Assembly (NCBI GenBank): GCA_902789245.1
Contig: CADAND010000007.1
Span: 1 to 64,000 of the forward strand
Direction of reading: 5' to 3'
Source: an uncultured Bacteroidia bacterium
Lineage (GTDB): Bacteria; Bacteroidota; Bacteroidia; Bacteroidales; UBA932
DNA: 64,000 nt
Shown here: one piece after another, positions 43,628 through 51,452 of the stretch
Layout of the letters: the number at the start of each line of letters is the position of its first letter
Numbering within the stretch: position 1 is the stretch's first letter
Program-made: the position numbers and the translations under genes
Notes under the pieces: model-generated
What the model was told of the DNA's origin: nothing
Databases searched by the model: none
What the model saw: the letters and a program-made list of their open reading frames with translations, nothing else

Positions 43628-44830
43628 CTAGGCGCGGTTCAGGAGCTTGATCAGGTAGGCGCACTTCTCGGGGTTGCCGAGGGTCTTGCCGGGGGTGCAG
43701 GAGAGCTTGACGCAGTCGTGCCATTCGCGGAGCTCGGTGATGCGGCCGCGGGTGAGCTTGACGACGATGTTCATCGGCTCGGAGCCGTCCACGTCGCAGG
43801 TCAGGAAGGTGCCGACACCGTAGGAATCCTGCACGCGGCCGGCCACGTACTTGTGGATCTCGATCGCCTTGTCGATATCGAGCCCGTTGGAGTAGCAGAC
43901 CTGCTTGGTGGCGGGGTCGATGCCCAGGGACTTGTACTTCGCGATGATCTTCTCCGTCTGCTCGAACTCGTCGCCGCTGTCCACGCGCAGGCCCTTGTAC
44001 ATCATGGCCATGCGCTTGGAGAGGTTGGAGAAGAAGACCTCGTCGCCGAAGCAGTCGTAGAGATAGATCCCGTTGTCGCCGTCATAGACGTCGCTGAACT
44101 TCTTCATCACGTTGAAGTTGCACTCGAACACGCCGCTCACGTTCTCCTCGAAGGAGATGAGCTGGTGGGACATCGTGCCCAGCGGCACGCAGTCGTACTT
44201 CATCGCCAGCCAGACGTTCGAGGTACCGGTGAACTTGCCCGGCCAGTCGCTGCGGGAGTCGGCCACCTCCTTCATCACGCGCACCACCATATCGTGATGG
44301 GCGAAGCTGAAGCGGCGGCGCGTGCCCATGTCGCCGAGCACGAGGCCGCCGCCGAAGATGCGCTCGGTCTTCGCGCGCGCCTTGGCCTCCTCGGCCGCGG
44401 CGTCATAGCGCTCGAAGTCGCCGCGCAGGCCGTGCATCAACTCGCTGATGCAGGAGAGGATGGGCATCTCCCACATGATGGTGGAGAACCATTTCCCGCG
44501 GACGTTGATGTCCAGGTGGCCCTCCTCGTCCTGCCGGATGGTCACCTCGCCCGGGCGGAAGCGGAAGCCGCGCAGGAAGGTGAAATACCACAGCGGCAGG
44601 AAGACACAGCGGGTCTTCATGAACTCGATCTCTTCGTCGGTGATGACGACCTCGGCCAGGTGGTCGATCTGCTCGCGGAGCAGCTTGTCGAAGCCCTGGG
44701 GATAGACCTGGTGGTTGCGGTCGTAGAAGGTGTACTCGACTTCCGCCCGCGGGTAGGTCTTCAGGATGTAGTACTGGCAGGTGAAGGTGTAGAGGTCGTT
44801 GTCGGTGAAGTGATTGATGATCGGTTTCAT
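43628..44830 (-). CDS. pncB: Nicotinate phosphoribosyltransferase
   Basis: Salvages nicotinate to nicotinate mononucleotide in NAD synthesis, 400 aa. Conserved segments include INHFTDNDLYTFTCQYYIL, LRGFRF, WFSTIMWEMPILSCISEL, GTSNVWLAMKYDCVPLGTMS and RVDSGDEFEQTEKIIAKYK. It begins 5 bases after the dcp stop, so the two are likely one transcript. The family needs a conserved His for ATP-driven turnover, and one lies in the FAHHDMV segment. Confidence 0.95.
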   Translation of the reverse strand: MKPIINHFTDNDLYTFTCQYYILKTYPRAEVEYTFYDRNHQVYPQGFDKLLREQIDHLAEVVITDEEIEFMKTRCVFLPLWYFTFLRGFRFRPGEVTIRQDEEGHLDINVRGKWFSTIMWEMPILSCISELMHGLRGDFERYDAAAEEAKARAKTERIFGGGLVLGDMGTRRRFSFAHHDMVVRVMKEVADSRSDWPGKFTGTSNVWLAMKYDCVPLGTMSHQLISFEENVSGVFECNFNVMKKFSDVYDGDNGIYLYDCFGDEVFFSNLSKRMAMMYKGLRVDSGDEFEQTEKIIAKYKSLGIDPATKQVCYSNGLDIDKAIEIHKYVAGRVQDSYGVGTFLTCDVDGSEPMNIVVKLTRGRITELREWHDCVKLSCTPGKTLGNPEKCAYLIKLLNRA

Positions 44831-44835
44831 GATAT

Positions 44836-46878
44836 CTATATGATTTCCAATTTCTTGAGTAATGCCTGCGGATCGGGTTCATGGCCGCGGAAGCGTCGGT
44901 ACAGCAGGGCTTCGTCCTCGCTGCCGCCCTTCGAGAGGATGTTCTCCCGGAAGGAGGCGGCCGTCGCGCGGTCGAAGATGCCCCGCTCCTGGAAGAGCGA
45001 GAAAGCGTCCGCCTCGAGTACTTCCGCCCACTTGTAGGAGTAGTAGCCGGCGGAGTAGCCGCCGTCGAAGATGTGGTGGAAGGAGGTCGAGATGCAGCTG
45101 CCCGGGATGTCCGGCAGGACGGCACAACCGGCGAGGGCCTGCGCCTCAATGGCTACAACGTCATCCCCGACCTGATCGGGGATCTCCTTCCTTAGGGTGT
45201 GCCACGCCAAGTCCAGCAGGCCGAAGCGCAGCTGGCGCACCTGGAAGTAGGCGGCGTGGTAGTTCCGGGCGGCGACGAGCCGCTCCACGAGCGCGTCCGG
45301 GATGGGCTCGCCCGTCTGCCAGTGCCGTGCGAAGGTATGCAACCATTCAGGCTCAAAGCCCCAGTTCTCCATCAGCTGCGAGGGCAGCTCCACAAAATCG
45401 CGCGCCACGTTGGTGCCCGTCAGGGAGGGATAACGCCCCTCGGCGAGCATTCCGTGCAGGGCGTGGCCGAATTCATGCAGGAGCGTGGTCAGCTCGTCGT
45501 GCGTGAGCAGCGAGGGCGCATCGGCGGTGGGCTTCGTGAAATTGGTGACGATGCTCACCAGCGGCCGCTCTTCGACGCCGCCACGCAGCGCGAGCTCGCG
45601 GAAATTGGTCATCCACGCGCCGCTGCGCTTGCCGGGACGGGGGAAGAAATCCGCGTAGAAAAGCGCCAGATGCCGTCCGTCCGCATCCTGCACGTCATAG
45701 ACGCGCACATCCGGATGATAGACCGGGAGGTCCTTCCGCTCCACGAACTGTACGCCGTACAGGCGCGTGGCGAGGCCGAACACGGCCGCGATGCAGTCCT
45801 CCAGGCGGAAGAAGGGCTTGAGCTGCTCGTCGCTCAGGGCGTAGTGCTCCGCGCGGTAGCGCTCGGACCAGTACGGGAAATCCCAGGGCAGCATCTGCTC
45901 CTGCGCGTAGCCTTGCTTCTGCGCCCAGGCGAGCAACGCCCCCACCTCCCGCCGGGCGGCGGGCAGCGACGGTGCCATCAGCTCGTCCAGCAGCCTGCGC
46001 ACGGCGCCGATGGTCTTGGCCATGCGCTCTTCGAGCTCGTAGGCCGCCCAGTCGGCATAGCCGAGCAGCTGCGCGATACGCTGGCGCAGTTGAGTGATTT
46101 TCAGACAGTTGCCACTATTGTCGTACGGACCGCCGAGGGCCCGGGCATTGAACGCGCGCCACATTTTCTCCCGCAGGTCGGCGCGGGCGCTGAATTGCAG
46201 GAAGGGGACGTAGCATGGATGCGAGAGGTCGAAACGCCAGCCGCTGCGGCCCTTCTCGCGCGCGGCCTGCGCCGCCGCGTCACGGACGTACTGCGGCAGG
46301 CCTTCCAGCTCCGCCTCGTCGGTGATCTCCAGGCTGAAGGCGTTGGTGGCGTCGAGCACATTCTTACCGTATTTGAGCTCCAGCAGGGCGAGCTCCTCCT
46401 CCAGTGAAGCATAGGTCTTCTTGTCCTCCGGACTGAGCAGGGCGCCGCTGCGCGTGAAGCCTTTGTAGCTCTCCTCCAGCAGTTTGCGCTGGTCGGGGGC
46501 GAGCTGGAGCGCATCGCGGCCGTCGTAGACGGTCCGGATGCGCGAGAAGAGGGTTTCGTTCAGAGAAATATAGAGTTCGTAGTCCGTCAGCAGCGGGGAG
46601 ATTTCCTCCGCGAGTTGCTGCATGGCGTCGTCGCTCTCGGCTTCGAGCAGGTTGAAGAAGAGCCCGCTCACGCGGTCCAGCGCGGCGCCGGCAAACTCGA
46701 GCGCCTCGACCGTGTTGGCGAAGTCCGGCGCCGCGGGGTTCGCCGCGATGGCGTCCACTTCGGCCTTGCCCGCGGCGATGGCCGCCTCGAAGGCCGGCTT
46801 CCAGTGCTCCGGACGGATGAGGTCGAAGCGCGGCGCGCCGAACGGCAGGGACGAAGGCTGCAGCAAAGGGTTTTCCAT
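44836..46878 (-). CDS. dcp: M3-family zinc metallopeptidase, probable peptidyl-dipeptidase
   Basis: 680-aa oligopeptidase of the Dcp/OpdA type. It has no signal peptide, so it is cytoplasmic. The zinc site is in TLLHEFGHALHGM (HExxH) with a downstream Glu. The C-terminal phrases PGSCISTSFHHIFDGGYSAG and YYSYKWAEVLEADAF are typical. The ATG at 46878 is set by a perfect -7 box just upstream. Just before the last segment the protein carries KEIPDQVGDDV, encoded by a short palindromic repeat; relatives lack these residues, so it is an in-frame insertion. pncB follows 5 bases downstream. Confidence 0.93.
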   Translation of the reverse strand: MENPLLQPSSLPFGAPRFDLIRPEHWKPAFEAAIAAGKAEVDAIAANPAAPDFANTVEALEFAGAALDRVSGLFFNLLEAESDDAMQQLAEEISPLLTDYELYISLNETLFSRIRTVYDGRDALQLAPDQRKLLEESYKGFTRSGALLSPEDKKTYASLEEELALLELKYGKNVLDATNAFSLEITDEAELEGLPQYVRDAAAQAAREKGRSGWRFDLSHPCYVPFLQFSARADLREKMWRAFNARALGGPYDNSGNCLKITQLRQRIAQLLGYADWAAYELEERMAKTIGAVRRLLDELMAPSLPAARREVGALLAWAQKQGYAQEQMLPWDFPYWSERYRAEHYALSDEQLKPFFRLEDCIAAVFGLATRLYGVQFVERKDLPVYHPDVRVYDVQDADGRHLALFYADFFPRPGKRSGAWMTNFRELALRGGVEERPLVSIVTNFTKPTADAPSLLTHDELTTLLHEFGHALHGMLAEGRYPSLTGTNVARDFVELPSQLMENWGFEPEWLHTFARHWQTGEPIPDALVERLVAARNYHAAYFQVRQLRFGLLDLAWHTLRKEIPDQVGDDVVAIEAQALAGCAVLPDIPGSCISTSFHHIFDGGYSAGYYSYKWAEVLEADAFSLFQERGIFDRATAASFRENILSKGGSEDEALLYRRFRGHEPDPQALLKKLEII
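45163..45183 (-). repeat. Palindromic repeat type A inside dcp
   Basis: ATCCCCGA-cctga-TCGGGGAT with CGTC on the left and CTCCTTCC on the right, the same plan as the intergenic copy at 43445. It adds about 8-10 residues to the peptidase (IPDQVGDD) without breaking the frame. Confidence 0.65.
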
Positions 46879-46882
46879 ACTG

Positions 46883-46890
46883 CAAAGATA
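46883..46890 (-). promoter_or_regulatory. -7 box of dcp
   Basis: TATCTTTG on the minus strand, 4 bases before the ATG at 46878. It excludes a longer in-frame start at 46914. Confidence 0.6.
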
Positions 46891-46947
46891 CCATTTTCCC
46901 GCCAAAAACGCCATAATGAACAGCTACTGCTACTACCCCGGGTACGT

Positions 46948-46979
46948 TTGTCCTCAAAATAGGCCCAATTTGAGGACAA
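46948..46979. repeat. Inverted repeat 1 of the dcp-symporter gap
   Basis: TTGTCCTCAAA pairs perfectly with TTTGAGGACAA around a 10-base loop. A looser second copy (GTCCTCA at 47001 and TGAGGA at 47022) follows. Confidence 0.75.
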
Positions 46980-47039
46980 GTGGCAGAAAAACCGCCTTCC
47001 GTCCTCACCAGCACCCCATTTTGAGGATTCATTGGGAAC

Positions 47040-47084
47040 AGGTGTACAGAGAATCGCCATTCTACGCAATATTTCTGGACACCT
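47040..47084. repeat. Inverted repeat 2 of the dcp-symporter gap
   Basis: AGGTGTACAG (47040-47049) pairs with CTGGACACCT (47075-47084) with one mismatch. It shares its core with the next repeat. Confidence 0.6.
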
Positions 47085-47119
47085 CCCCCTGGTTTTAGCC
47101 AAAATGGAGTGTTTTAGGC

Positions 47120-47170
47120 GACAGGTATCCACTTATTTTGCACCAATGGCCGATTATGTGGACACCTGTC
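47120..47170. repeat. Inverted repeat 3 of the dcp-symporter gap
   Basis: GACAGGTATCCAC (47120-47132) pairs with GTGGACACCTGTC (47158-47170) with one mismatch over 13 bases. The core AGGTGTCCA is common to repeat 2. Confidence 0.75.
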
Positions 47171-47208
47171 ATCTCAGGTACGGGGTAAGGTACGAGGTGA
47201 GGGCGATA

Positions 47209-47324
47209 TTTGGGGAAGGTCTGATTTCAGGGGCGGGACCTTCACGAGGGATTCTGGCTCCGACGGTTGTCGGATGGCCTTTTCATGGGGAAGGTGTCGG
47301 GGCTGAAATCAGACCTTCCCCAAA
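47209..47324. repeat. 22-bp perfect inverted repeat 4 of the dcp-symporter gap
   Basis: The 22 bases at 47209-47230 (TTTGGGGAAGG and onward) are the exact reverse complement of 47303-47324. The 72 bases between hold a small hairpin (TCCGAC-ggtt-GTCGGA) and a direct third copy of GGGGAAGGT. The size resembles a miniature transposable element, but no clear target-site duplication was seen. Confidence 0.85.
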
Positions 47325-47364
47325 ACCCGGTTGAAACTGACTGCTGTTTTCCCAAAACACCTCC

Positions 47365-47433
47365 AACTGTGGGTAGATTCCCCCACAGTTAGCCACAATA
47401 CCCTTCCAACTGTGGGGAAAAGCACCCACAGTT
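47365..47433. repeat. Tandem pair of AACTGTGGG hairpins
   Basis: Two units about 43 bases apart each carry CCAACTGTGGG, a short loop and CCCACAGTTAGC (47365-47390 and 47408-47433). Arms are conserved while loops differ, which points to selection on the fold or to a repeated element. Confidence 0.8.
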
Positions 47434-47439
47434 AGCGAG

Positions 47440-47463
47440 ATTCGCCGGTCGGAGCCGACGAAT
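47440..47463 (-). repeat. Palindromic repeat, type B, reversed copy
   Basis: ATTCGCCGG-tcggag-CCGACGAAT with one mismatch, flanked on the right by GACGAAAA, the reverse of the flank at 43498-43505. Confidence 0.65.
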
Positions 47464-47496
47464 GACGAAAAGGAGGAAAATACCCATAAATGGGGA

Positions 47497-47527
47497 TTTC
47501 CGTTCCGGTCCGGATGCGTTAATTTTG
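47497..47527 (+). promoter_or_regulatory. Promoter upstream of a possible small RNA
   Basis: TTTC at 47497-47500, a 19-base gap, then a perfect -7 box TAATTTTG at 47520-47527. No gene starts directly after it; a terminator follows within 60 bases. Confidence 0.45.
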
Positions 47528-47532
47528 CAACT

Positions 47533-47589
47533 GGATAAAAGTTAGTGTGTTTTAGAAGGTGCGGCCGCCTCGGAGGACGTGCCTTTTTT
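47533..47589 (+). ncRNA. Candidate ~55-base small RNA or attenuator leader
   Basis: From the expected start site near 47533 to a T-run at 47584-47589 the segment ends in a hairpin, AAGGTGCG pairing with CGTGCCTT (two G-T pairs). This gives a promoter-terminator unit with no coding frame of note. It could equally be the attenuated leader of the symporter message, whose own promoter follows at once. Confidence 0.35.
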
Positions 47590-47590
47590 C

Positions 47591-47621
47591 TTTGTTTTAT
47601 CTCTGAAAATGACTAAATTTG
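47591..47621 (+). promoter_or_regulatory. Promoter of the DASS symporter gene
   Basis: TTTG at 47591-47594, a 19-base gap and TAAATTTG at 47614-47621, both perfect. The leader to the ATG at 47663 is about 35 bases. Confidence 0.7.
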
Positions 47622-47662
47622 CGCCGCCTTTTAGGAGCAAGTAAAATTAGTATCAAATATTT

Positions 47663-49084
47663 ATGTCCAACAGTAAGTTTTCTGTGAAGTATTGTGTGCT
47701 TCTGCCCATCGTGCTGATCGCCACAATCCTTCTCTGGGCTCTCCCGGTCAGCGCTTTCGGGATCGCCGACCTGACCATTGTCCAGCAGCGCGTGATTGCG
47801 CTCTTCGTCTTCGCCGCCCTGATGTGGATCTTTGAGATCATCCCGAACTGGACCACCTCCCTGCTGGTGATCGTGCTCGCTCTGCTGACCGTATCCAACA
47901 AGGGCATCGGCTTCTTCTGCAAGCCGGAATTCGGCACCCTCGTGGACTACAAGAGCCTGATGGCTTCCTTCGCGGATCCTGTGGTGATGCTCTTCATGGG
48001 CGGCTTCGTGCTGGCCATCGTCGCTGAGAAGTACGGCCTGGACGTCACGATGGCGCGGGCCCTGCTCTCCCTGTTCGGCACCCAGCCGAAGATGGTTCTG
48101 CTGGGCTTCCTGCTCGTGATTGCCATCTTCTCGATGTTCATGTCCAACACCGCCACGGCCGCCATGATGCTGGCCTTCCTCGTCCCGGTGCTCGGGAAGC
48201 TCCCCGCCGACGACAAGGGTAAGATCGGTCTGGCGCTGGCCATCCCGGTGGCCGCGAACATCGGCGGCATCGGCACCCCGATCGGCACCCCGCCGAATGC
48301 CACCGCCGTCAAGTTCCTGACCGAGGCCGGCTACGACGTGACCTTCGGTGAGTGGGCCATGCGCATGATCCCTTACGTGCTGATCATGATCTTCGTCGCC
48401 TGGGTCGTGCTGCAGCTCCTCTTTCCGTTCAAGTCCCAGAAGATCGTGCTCGAGATTCCGGAGAACAAGCGTGAGAAGGACTGGCGTACCACCGTGGTGT
48501 GGGTCACCTTCCTGGGAACCATCCTGCTGTGGGCCACGGAGCAGTGGACCAAGATCAACTCCAACGTCGTGGCGCTCATCCCGCTCGGCGTGCTGACTGC
48601 CACCGGCATCTTCGGCAAGGAGGATATCAAGGAAATCAACTGGAGCGTGCTCTGGTTGGTGGCGGGAGGTTTCGCCCTCGGCACCTGCCTGCAGGGCACC
48701 GGCCTCGCCAAAGTCCTCATCGGCGCCATTCCGTTCAACACGATGTCCGTCGTGCTCGTGATGGTCATCGCCGGTCTGGTCTGCTACTTCCTGTCGAACT
48801 TCATCTCCAACTCCGCCACCGCCGCGCTGCTGATCCCGATCCTCATCGTGGTCGCGGAGGGCATGAACCTGGGCGCCAGCGGCTCCCGGGCCATGATTTC
48901 CTACATCGCCGTGTGTGCCTCGATCGCGATGCTGTTCCCGATCTCCACGCCGCCGAATGCCATCGCCTCTTCCACCGGCATGGTGGAGACCAAGGACATG
49001 ACCAAGGTCGGTCTGATCATCGGTATCTTCGGCTTCGTGCTCGGTTACTTCTGGCTGACCGTGATCTTCCCGTTCGGCGCTTAA
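47663..49084 (+). CDS. DASS-family sodium/anion (dicarboxylate) symporter
   Basis: 473-aa inner-membrane transporter of the divalent-anion:Na+ symporter family, with about 11 membrane spans. Two inverted halves each carry an SNT-like motif (FMSNTATAAMMLAFL and FISNSATAALLIPIL), followed by PPN loops (IGTPPNATAVKF and ISTPPNAIASST) that bind Na+ and the carboxylates. The substrate is likely succinate, fumarate or a similar acid, which fits a fermenter that makes succinate. A terminator-like hairpin separates it from the porin-like gene downstream. Confidence 0.92.
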   Translation: MSNSKFSVKYCVLLPIVLIATILLWALPVSAFGIADLTIVQQRVIALFVFAALMWIFEIIPNWTTSLLVIVLALLTVSNKGIGFFCKPEFGTLVDYKSLMASFADPVVMLFMGGFVLAIVAEKYGLDVTMARALLSLFGTQPKMVLLGFLLVIAIFSMFMSNTATAAMMLAFLVPVLGKLPADDKGKIGLALAIPVAANIGGIGTPIGTPPNATAVKFLTEAGYDVTFGEWAMRMIPYVLIMIFVAWVVLQLLFPFKSQKIVLEIPENKREKDWRTTVVWVTFLGTILLWATEQWTKINSNVVALIPLGVLTATGIFGKEDIKEINWSVLWLVAGGFALGTCLQGTGLAKVLIGAIPFNTMSVVLVMVIAGLVCYFLSNFISNSATAALLIPILIVVAEGMNLGASGSRAMISYIAVCASIAMLFPISTPPNAIASSTGMVETKDMTKVGLIIGIFGFVLGYFWLTVIFPFGA

Positions 49085-49099
49085 TATGACATTTCCCTT

Positions 49100-49131
49100 C
49101 TGGTGGCCCCCTGACCGGGACCACCAGTTTT
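49100..49131 (+). terminator. Terminator or partial attenuator after the symporter gene
   Basis: CTGGTGG pairs with CCACCAG, then a C-A mismatch, then CCC with GGG; the loop is about 6 bases and TTTT follows. Only 13 bases separate it from the porin-like gene, so some read-through into that gene is likely. Confidence 0.65.
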
Positions 49132-49143
49132 AAATTAAAAGAT

Positions 49144-50373
49144 ATGACCAAGAAAATCATTCTCGCAATAACCCTGCTGGCCGCGACGCTGAGCGCCGCC
49201 GCCCAGGAGAGCGCCCCCAAGTTCAAGTGGTACGGATTTATCCGCAACTACGCCGTCGCCGACACCCGTGAGAGCGTTTATGGCACGGAAGACTTCTTCT
49301 ACTATGTTCCGAAGGACACCAAGATCGTGAACGGGACGGACCTGAACGCGCAGCGCACCTTCGCGTTCGCGGCCATCACCTCCCGCATCGGTCTTGACGT
49401 GACCGGCTATGAGGTGAGCGGCTGGAGCGTCGGTGCCAAGCTCGAGGCGGACTTTTACGCCGGCGTGTCCGGCGTGACCGGCACCGCGCTGCTTCGCCTC
49501 CGCCAGGCCTGCGTGACCCTCGCGAAGGGCGGCTTCAGCGCCAAGATCGGCCAGACCTGGCATCCGATGGCCGCCGATATGCCGCACGTGTTCTCCCTGA
49601 ACACCGGCGCTCCCTTCGGCCCCTTCAGCCGCACCCCGGAAGTGGTGCTGGACGGCAAGCTCTCCGACGCAGTGACGCTGACCGGCGCCCTCATCTGGCA
49701 GATGCAGTATACCTCCTTCGGCCCGGAAGGCGCCTCCGCCAACTACATGAAGTACAGCGGCATCCCTGAGCTCTACCTCGGTCTGAGCTATAAGAAGAAC
49801 GGCTTCACCGGCCGTGTCGGCGTGGACATGCTCTCCATCCGCCCGCGCCACAATGACGGCACCCGCAAGGTCGGCGACCGCATCACGACCGTCAGCCCGT
49901 TCATCTATCTCGAATACACCAAGGACCTGTTCTCCGTCAAGGCCAAGAGCATCTTCGCCCAGGCCGGCGAGCACATGAACCTGAACGGCGGCTACGGTGT
50001 CAGCGGCGTCACTTCCGACGGCACCTGGCTCTACACCCCGACGCGCAACTCCTCCACCTGGGTCAGCCTGAGCTACGGTAAGAAGCTGCAGGGTGTGTTG
50101 TTCGGCGGCTATGTCCGCAACTTCGGCACCAAGGACGCCCTGGTCGGCGACCTCTACTTCAGCAAGAACAGCTTCTCCAACATGCGCCAGATGTACCGCA
50201 TCGCCCCGGAGGTGATCTACAACCTCGGCAAGGTGGCCTTCGGTCTGGAGTATGAAATGACCAGCGTCCAGTACGGCTCCTTCGGTTTGGCCGACGTGTA
50301 CGGCCTGGCCAACGAGAATATCCACTGGGTGGCCAACCATCGCCTCCAGCTGATGGTGAAGTACACCTTCTAA
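49144..50373 (+). CDS. Outer-membrane porin-like beta-barrel protein
   Basis: 409 aa. The signal peptide ends LSAAAQ. The rest alternates as a 16-strand-type barrel (FKWYGFIRNYAVADTRES at the start; GGFSAKIGQTWHP; FGLEYEMTSVQYG) and ends HRLQLMVKYTF with a terminal Phe. There is no plug or TonB box. It resembles the DcaP-like/porin group found in Bacteroidota. Following a dicarboxylate symporter, it is a good candidate for the outer-membrane pore of the same uptake route; this is inferred from position only. Confidence 0.78.
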   Translation: MTKKIILAITLLAATLSAAAQESAPKFKWYGFIRNYAVADTRESVYGTEDFFYYVPKDTKIVNGTDLNAQRTFAFAAITSRIGLDVTGYEVSGWSVGAKLEADFYAGVSGVTGTALLRLRQACVTLAKGGFSAKIGQTWHPMAADMPHVFSLNTGAPFGPFSRTPEVVLDGKLSDAVTLTGALIWQMQYTSFGPEGASANYMKYSGIPELYLGLSYKKNGFTGRVGVDMLSIRPRHNDGTRKVGDRITTVSPFIYLEYTKDLFSVKAKSIFAQAGEHMNLNGGYGVSGVTSDGTWLYTPTRNSSTWVSLSYGKKLQGVLFGGYVRNFGTKDALVGDLYFSKNSFSNMRQMYRIAPEVIYNLGKVAFGLEYEMTSVQYGSFGLADVYGLANENIHWVANHRLQLMVKYTF

Positions 50374-50385
50374 ATCCTGTCCTGC

Positions 50386-51426
50386 ATGGCTCTGCTGCTG
50401 TTTTTCCTGCTGGGCGCGATGGCCGTCTCGTTCCTCTGCTCGATCCTGGAGGCAACGCTGATGTCCACCCCGATCTCCTACATCTCGATGCGGGAGGAGG
50501 AGGGCTACAAGCCCGCCGTCCGGTTCAAGGAATACAAGCAGGATTCCTCCCGGCCGATTGCCGCGATCCTGTCGCTCAACACGATAGCGAATACGATCGG
50601 CGCGGCCGGGGTGGGCCGTCAGGCAACCATCATCTTCGGGTCGGAATGGTTTGGGCTCGTCAGCGCCCTGATGACCATCCTCATCCTCGTCTTCTCGGAA
50701 ATCATCCCCAAGACCATCGGCACCACGCGCTGGAAGTCCCTGATGGGCTTCGCCACGGGCGCGATCGGCCTGCTTATCGTGCTGATGTACCCGCTGGTGC
50801 TGCTGATCGAGCTGCTCACGCGCCTGGTCACGCCCAAGGACGCGGAGGAGCCCGCCGTCTCGCGCGACGAAGTGAGCGCGATGGCGAATGTGGCGGAGGA
50901 GGAGGGTGACCTCGAAGAGGACGAGAACACCATCATCCAGAACCTCATCAGCATGGATGAGGTCAAGGCTTTCGACGTCATGACGCCGCGCGTGGTCTGC
51001 GAGATCGCGCCCGAGTCCATGACGCTCAAGTCTTTCTACAAAAGCAAGCGCTACCGCCACCACAGCCGCATCCCGGTGTACGCCGACAATGACGAATACA
51101 TCACCGGCTACATCCTGCGCATGGAGGCGCTCCAGCTCATGGCCGAGGACAAGTTCGACCTCACGCTCGGCGAGATCCGTCGCGACGTGGCGACTTTCGA
51201 CGAAGACACGACCCTCGACAAAATCTGGGACGAGATGCTCAGCAAGGACGAGCAGATCGCCATCATCATCAACGAATACGGCAGTTTCCAGGGCATCCTG
51301 ACCCTGGAGGACGTGATCGAGACGCTGCTCGGCAGCGAAATCGTGGACGAGAACGACACCGTCCGCGACATGCAGCAGCTGGCCCGCGAAAAGTGGAAGA
51401 AGCGGGCCGTGCGTCCGGAGCAATAA
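50386..51426 (+). CDS. CNNM (DUF21) and CBS-domain membrane protein
   Basis: 346 aa. The DUF21/CNNM domain (1-150) has four membrane or re-entrant segments with SLNTIANTIGAAGVG and LVFSEIIPKTIG, the ion-binding phrases of CorB/CNNM. A CBS pair follows (about 190-320: VMTPRVVCEIAPESMTL; IIINEYGSFQGILTLEDVIE). The C-terminal CorC domain of longer relatives is absent. Such proteins are linked to Mg2+ transport or its control. It starts 12 bases after the porin-like gene. Confidence 0.88.
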   Translation: MALLLFFLLGAMAVSFLCSILEATLMSTPISYISMREEEGYKPAVRFKEYKQDSSRPIAAILSLNTIANTIGAAGVGRQATIIFGSEWFGLVSALMTILILVFSEIIPKTIGTTRWKSLMGFATGAIGLLIVLMYPLVLLIELLTRLVTPKDAEEPAVSRDEVSAMANVAEEEGDLEEDENTIIQNLISMDEVKAFDVMTPRVVCEIAPESMTLKSFYKSKRYRHHSRIPVYADNDEYITGYILRMEALQLMAEDKFDLTLGEIRRDVATFDEDTTLDKIWDEMLSKDEQIAIIINEYGSFQGILTLEDVIETLLGSEIVDENDTVRDMQQLAREKWKKRAVRPEQ

Positions 51427-51439
51427 TCCTTTTTTTTAC

Positions 51440-51447
51440 TACCTTTG
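51440..51447 (+). promoter_or_regulatory. -7 box of rel
   Basis: TACCTTTG, a perfect match, 5 bases before the ATG at 51453. It follows a run of T just past the CNNM gene. Confidence 0.6.
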
Positions 51448-51452
51448 TCCTG

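Larger units (their letters stand above)
46891..47496. other. Gene-free region made of successive inverted repeats
   Basis: No credible gene lies between the dcp promoter and the possible small RNA before the symporter gene. At least five pairs of inverted repeats follow one another, each with a different sequence; the individual pairs are listed separately. Confidence 0.75.

Noticed and set aside
43443..43724. A small minus-strand frame ending in repeated EPANDE phrases
   Set aside because: The repeated phrases are the translation of the palindromic repeats, and the frame overlaps the 3' end of pncB.
47209..47324. Insertion sequence
   Set aside because: The inverted repeats enclose only 72 bases and no transposase frame; no target duplication could be recognised.
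47032..47334. A 100-residue open frame in the dcp-symporter gap
   Set aside because: It translates across several inverted repeats, has no promoter or family resemblance, and its codon use differs from the neighbouring genes.
47365..47433. CRISPR-like pair of repeats
   Set aside because: Only two units, each a hairpin with its own short loop; there are no spacers of constant length and no cas genes.
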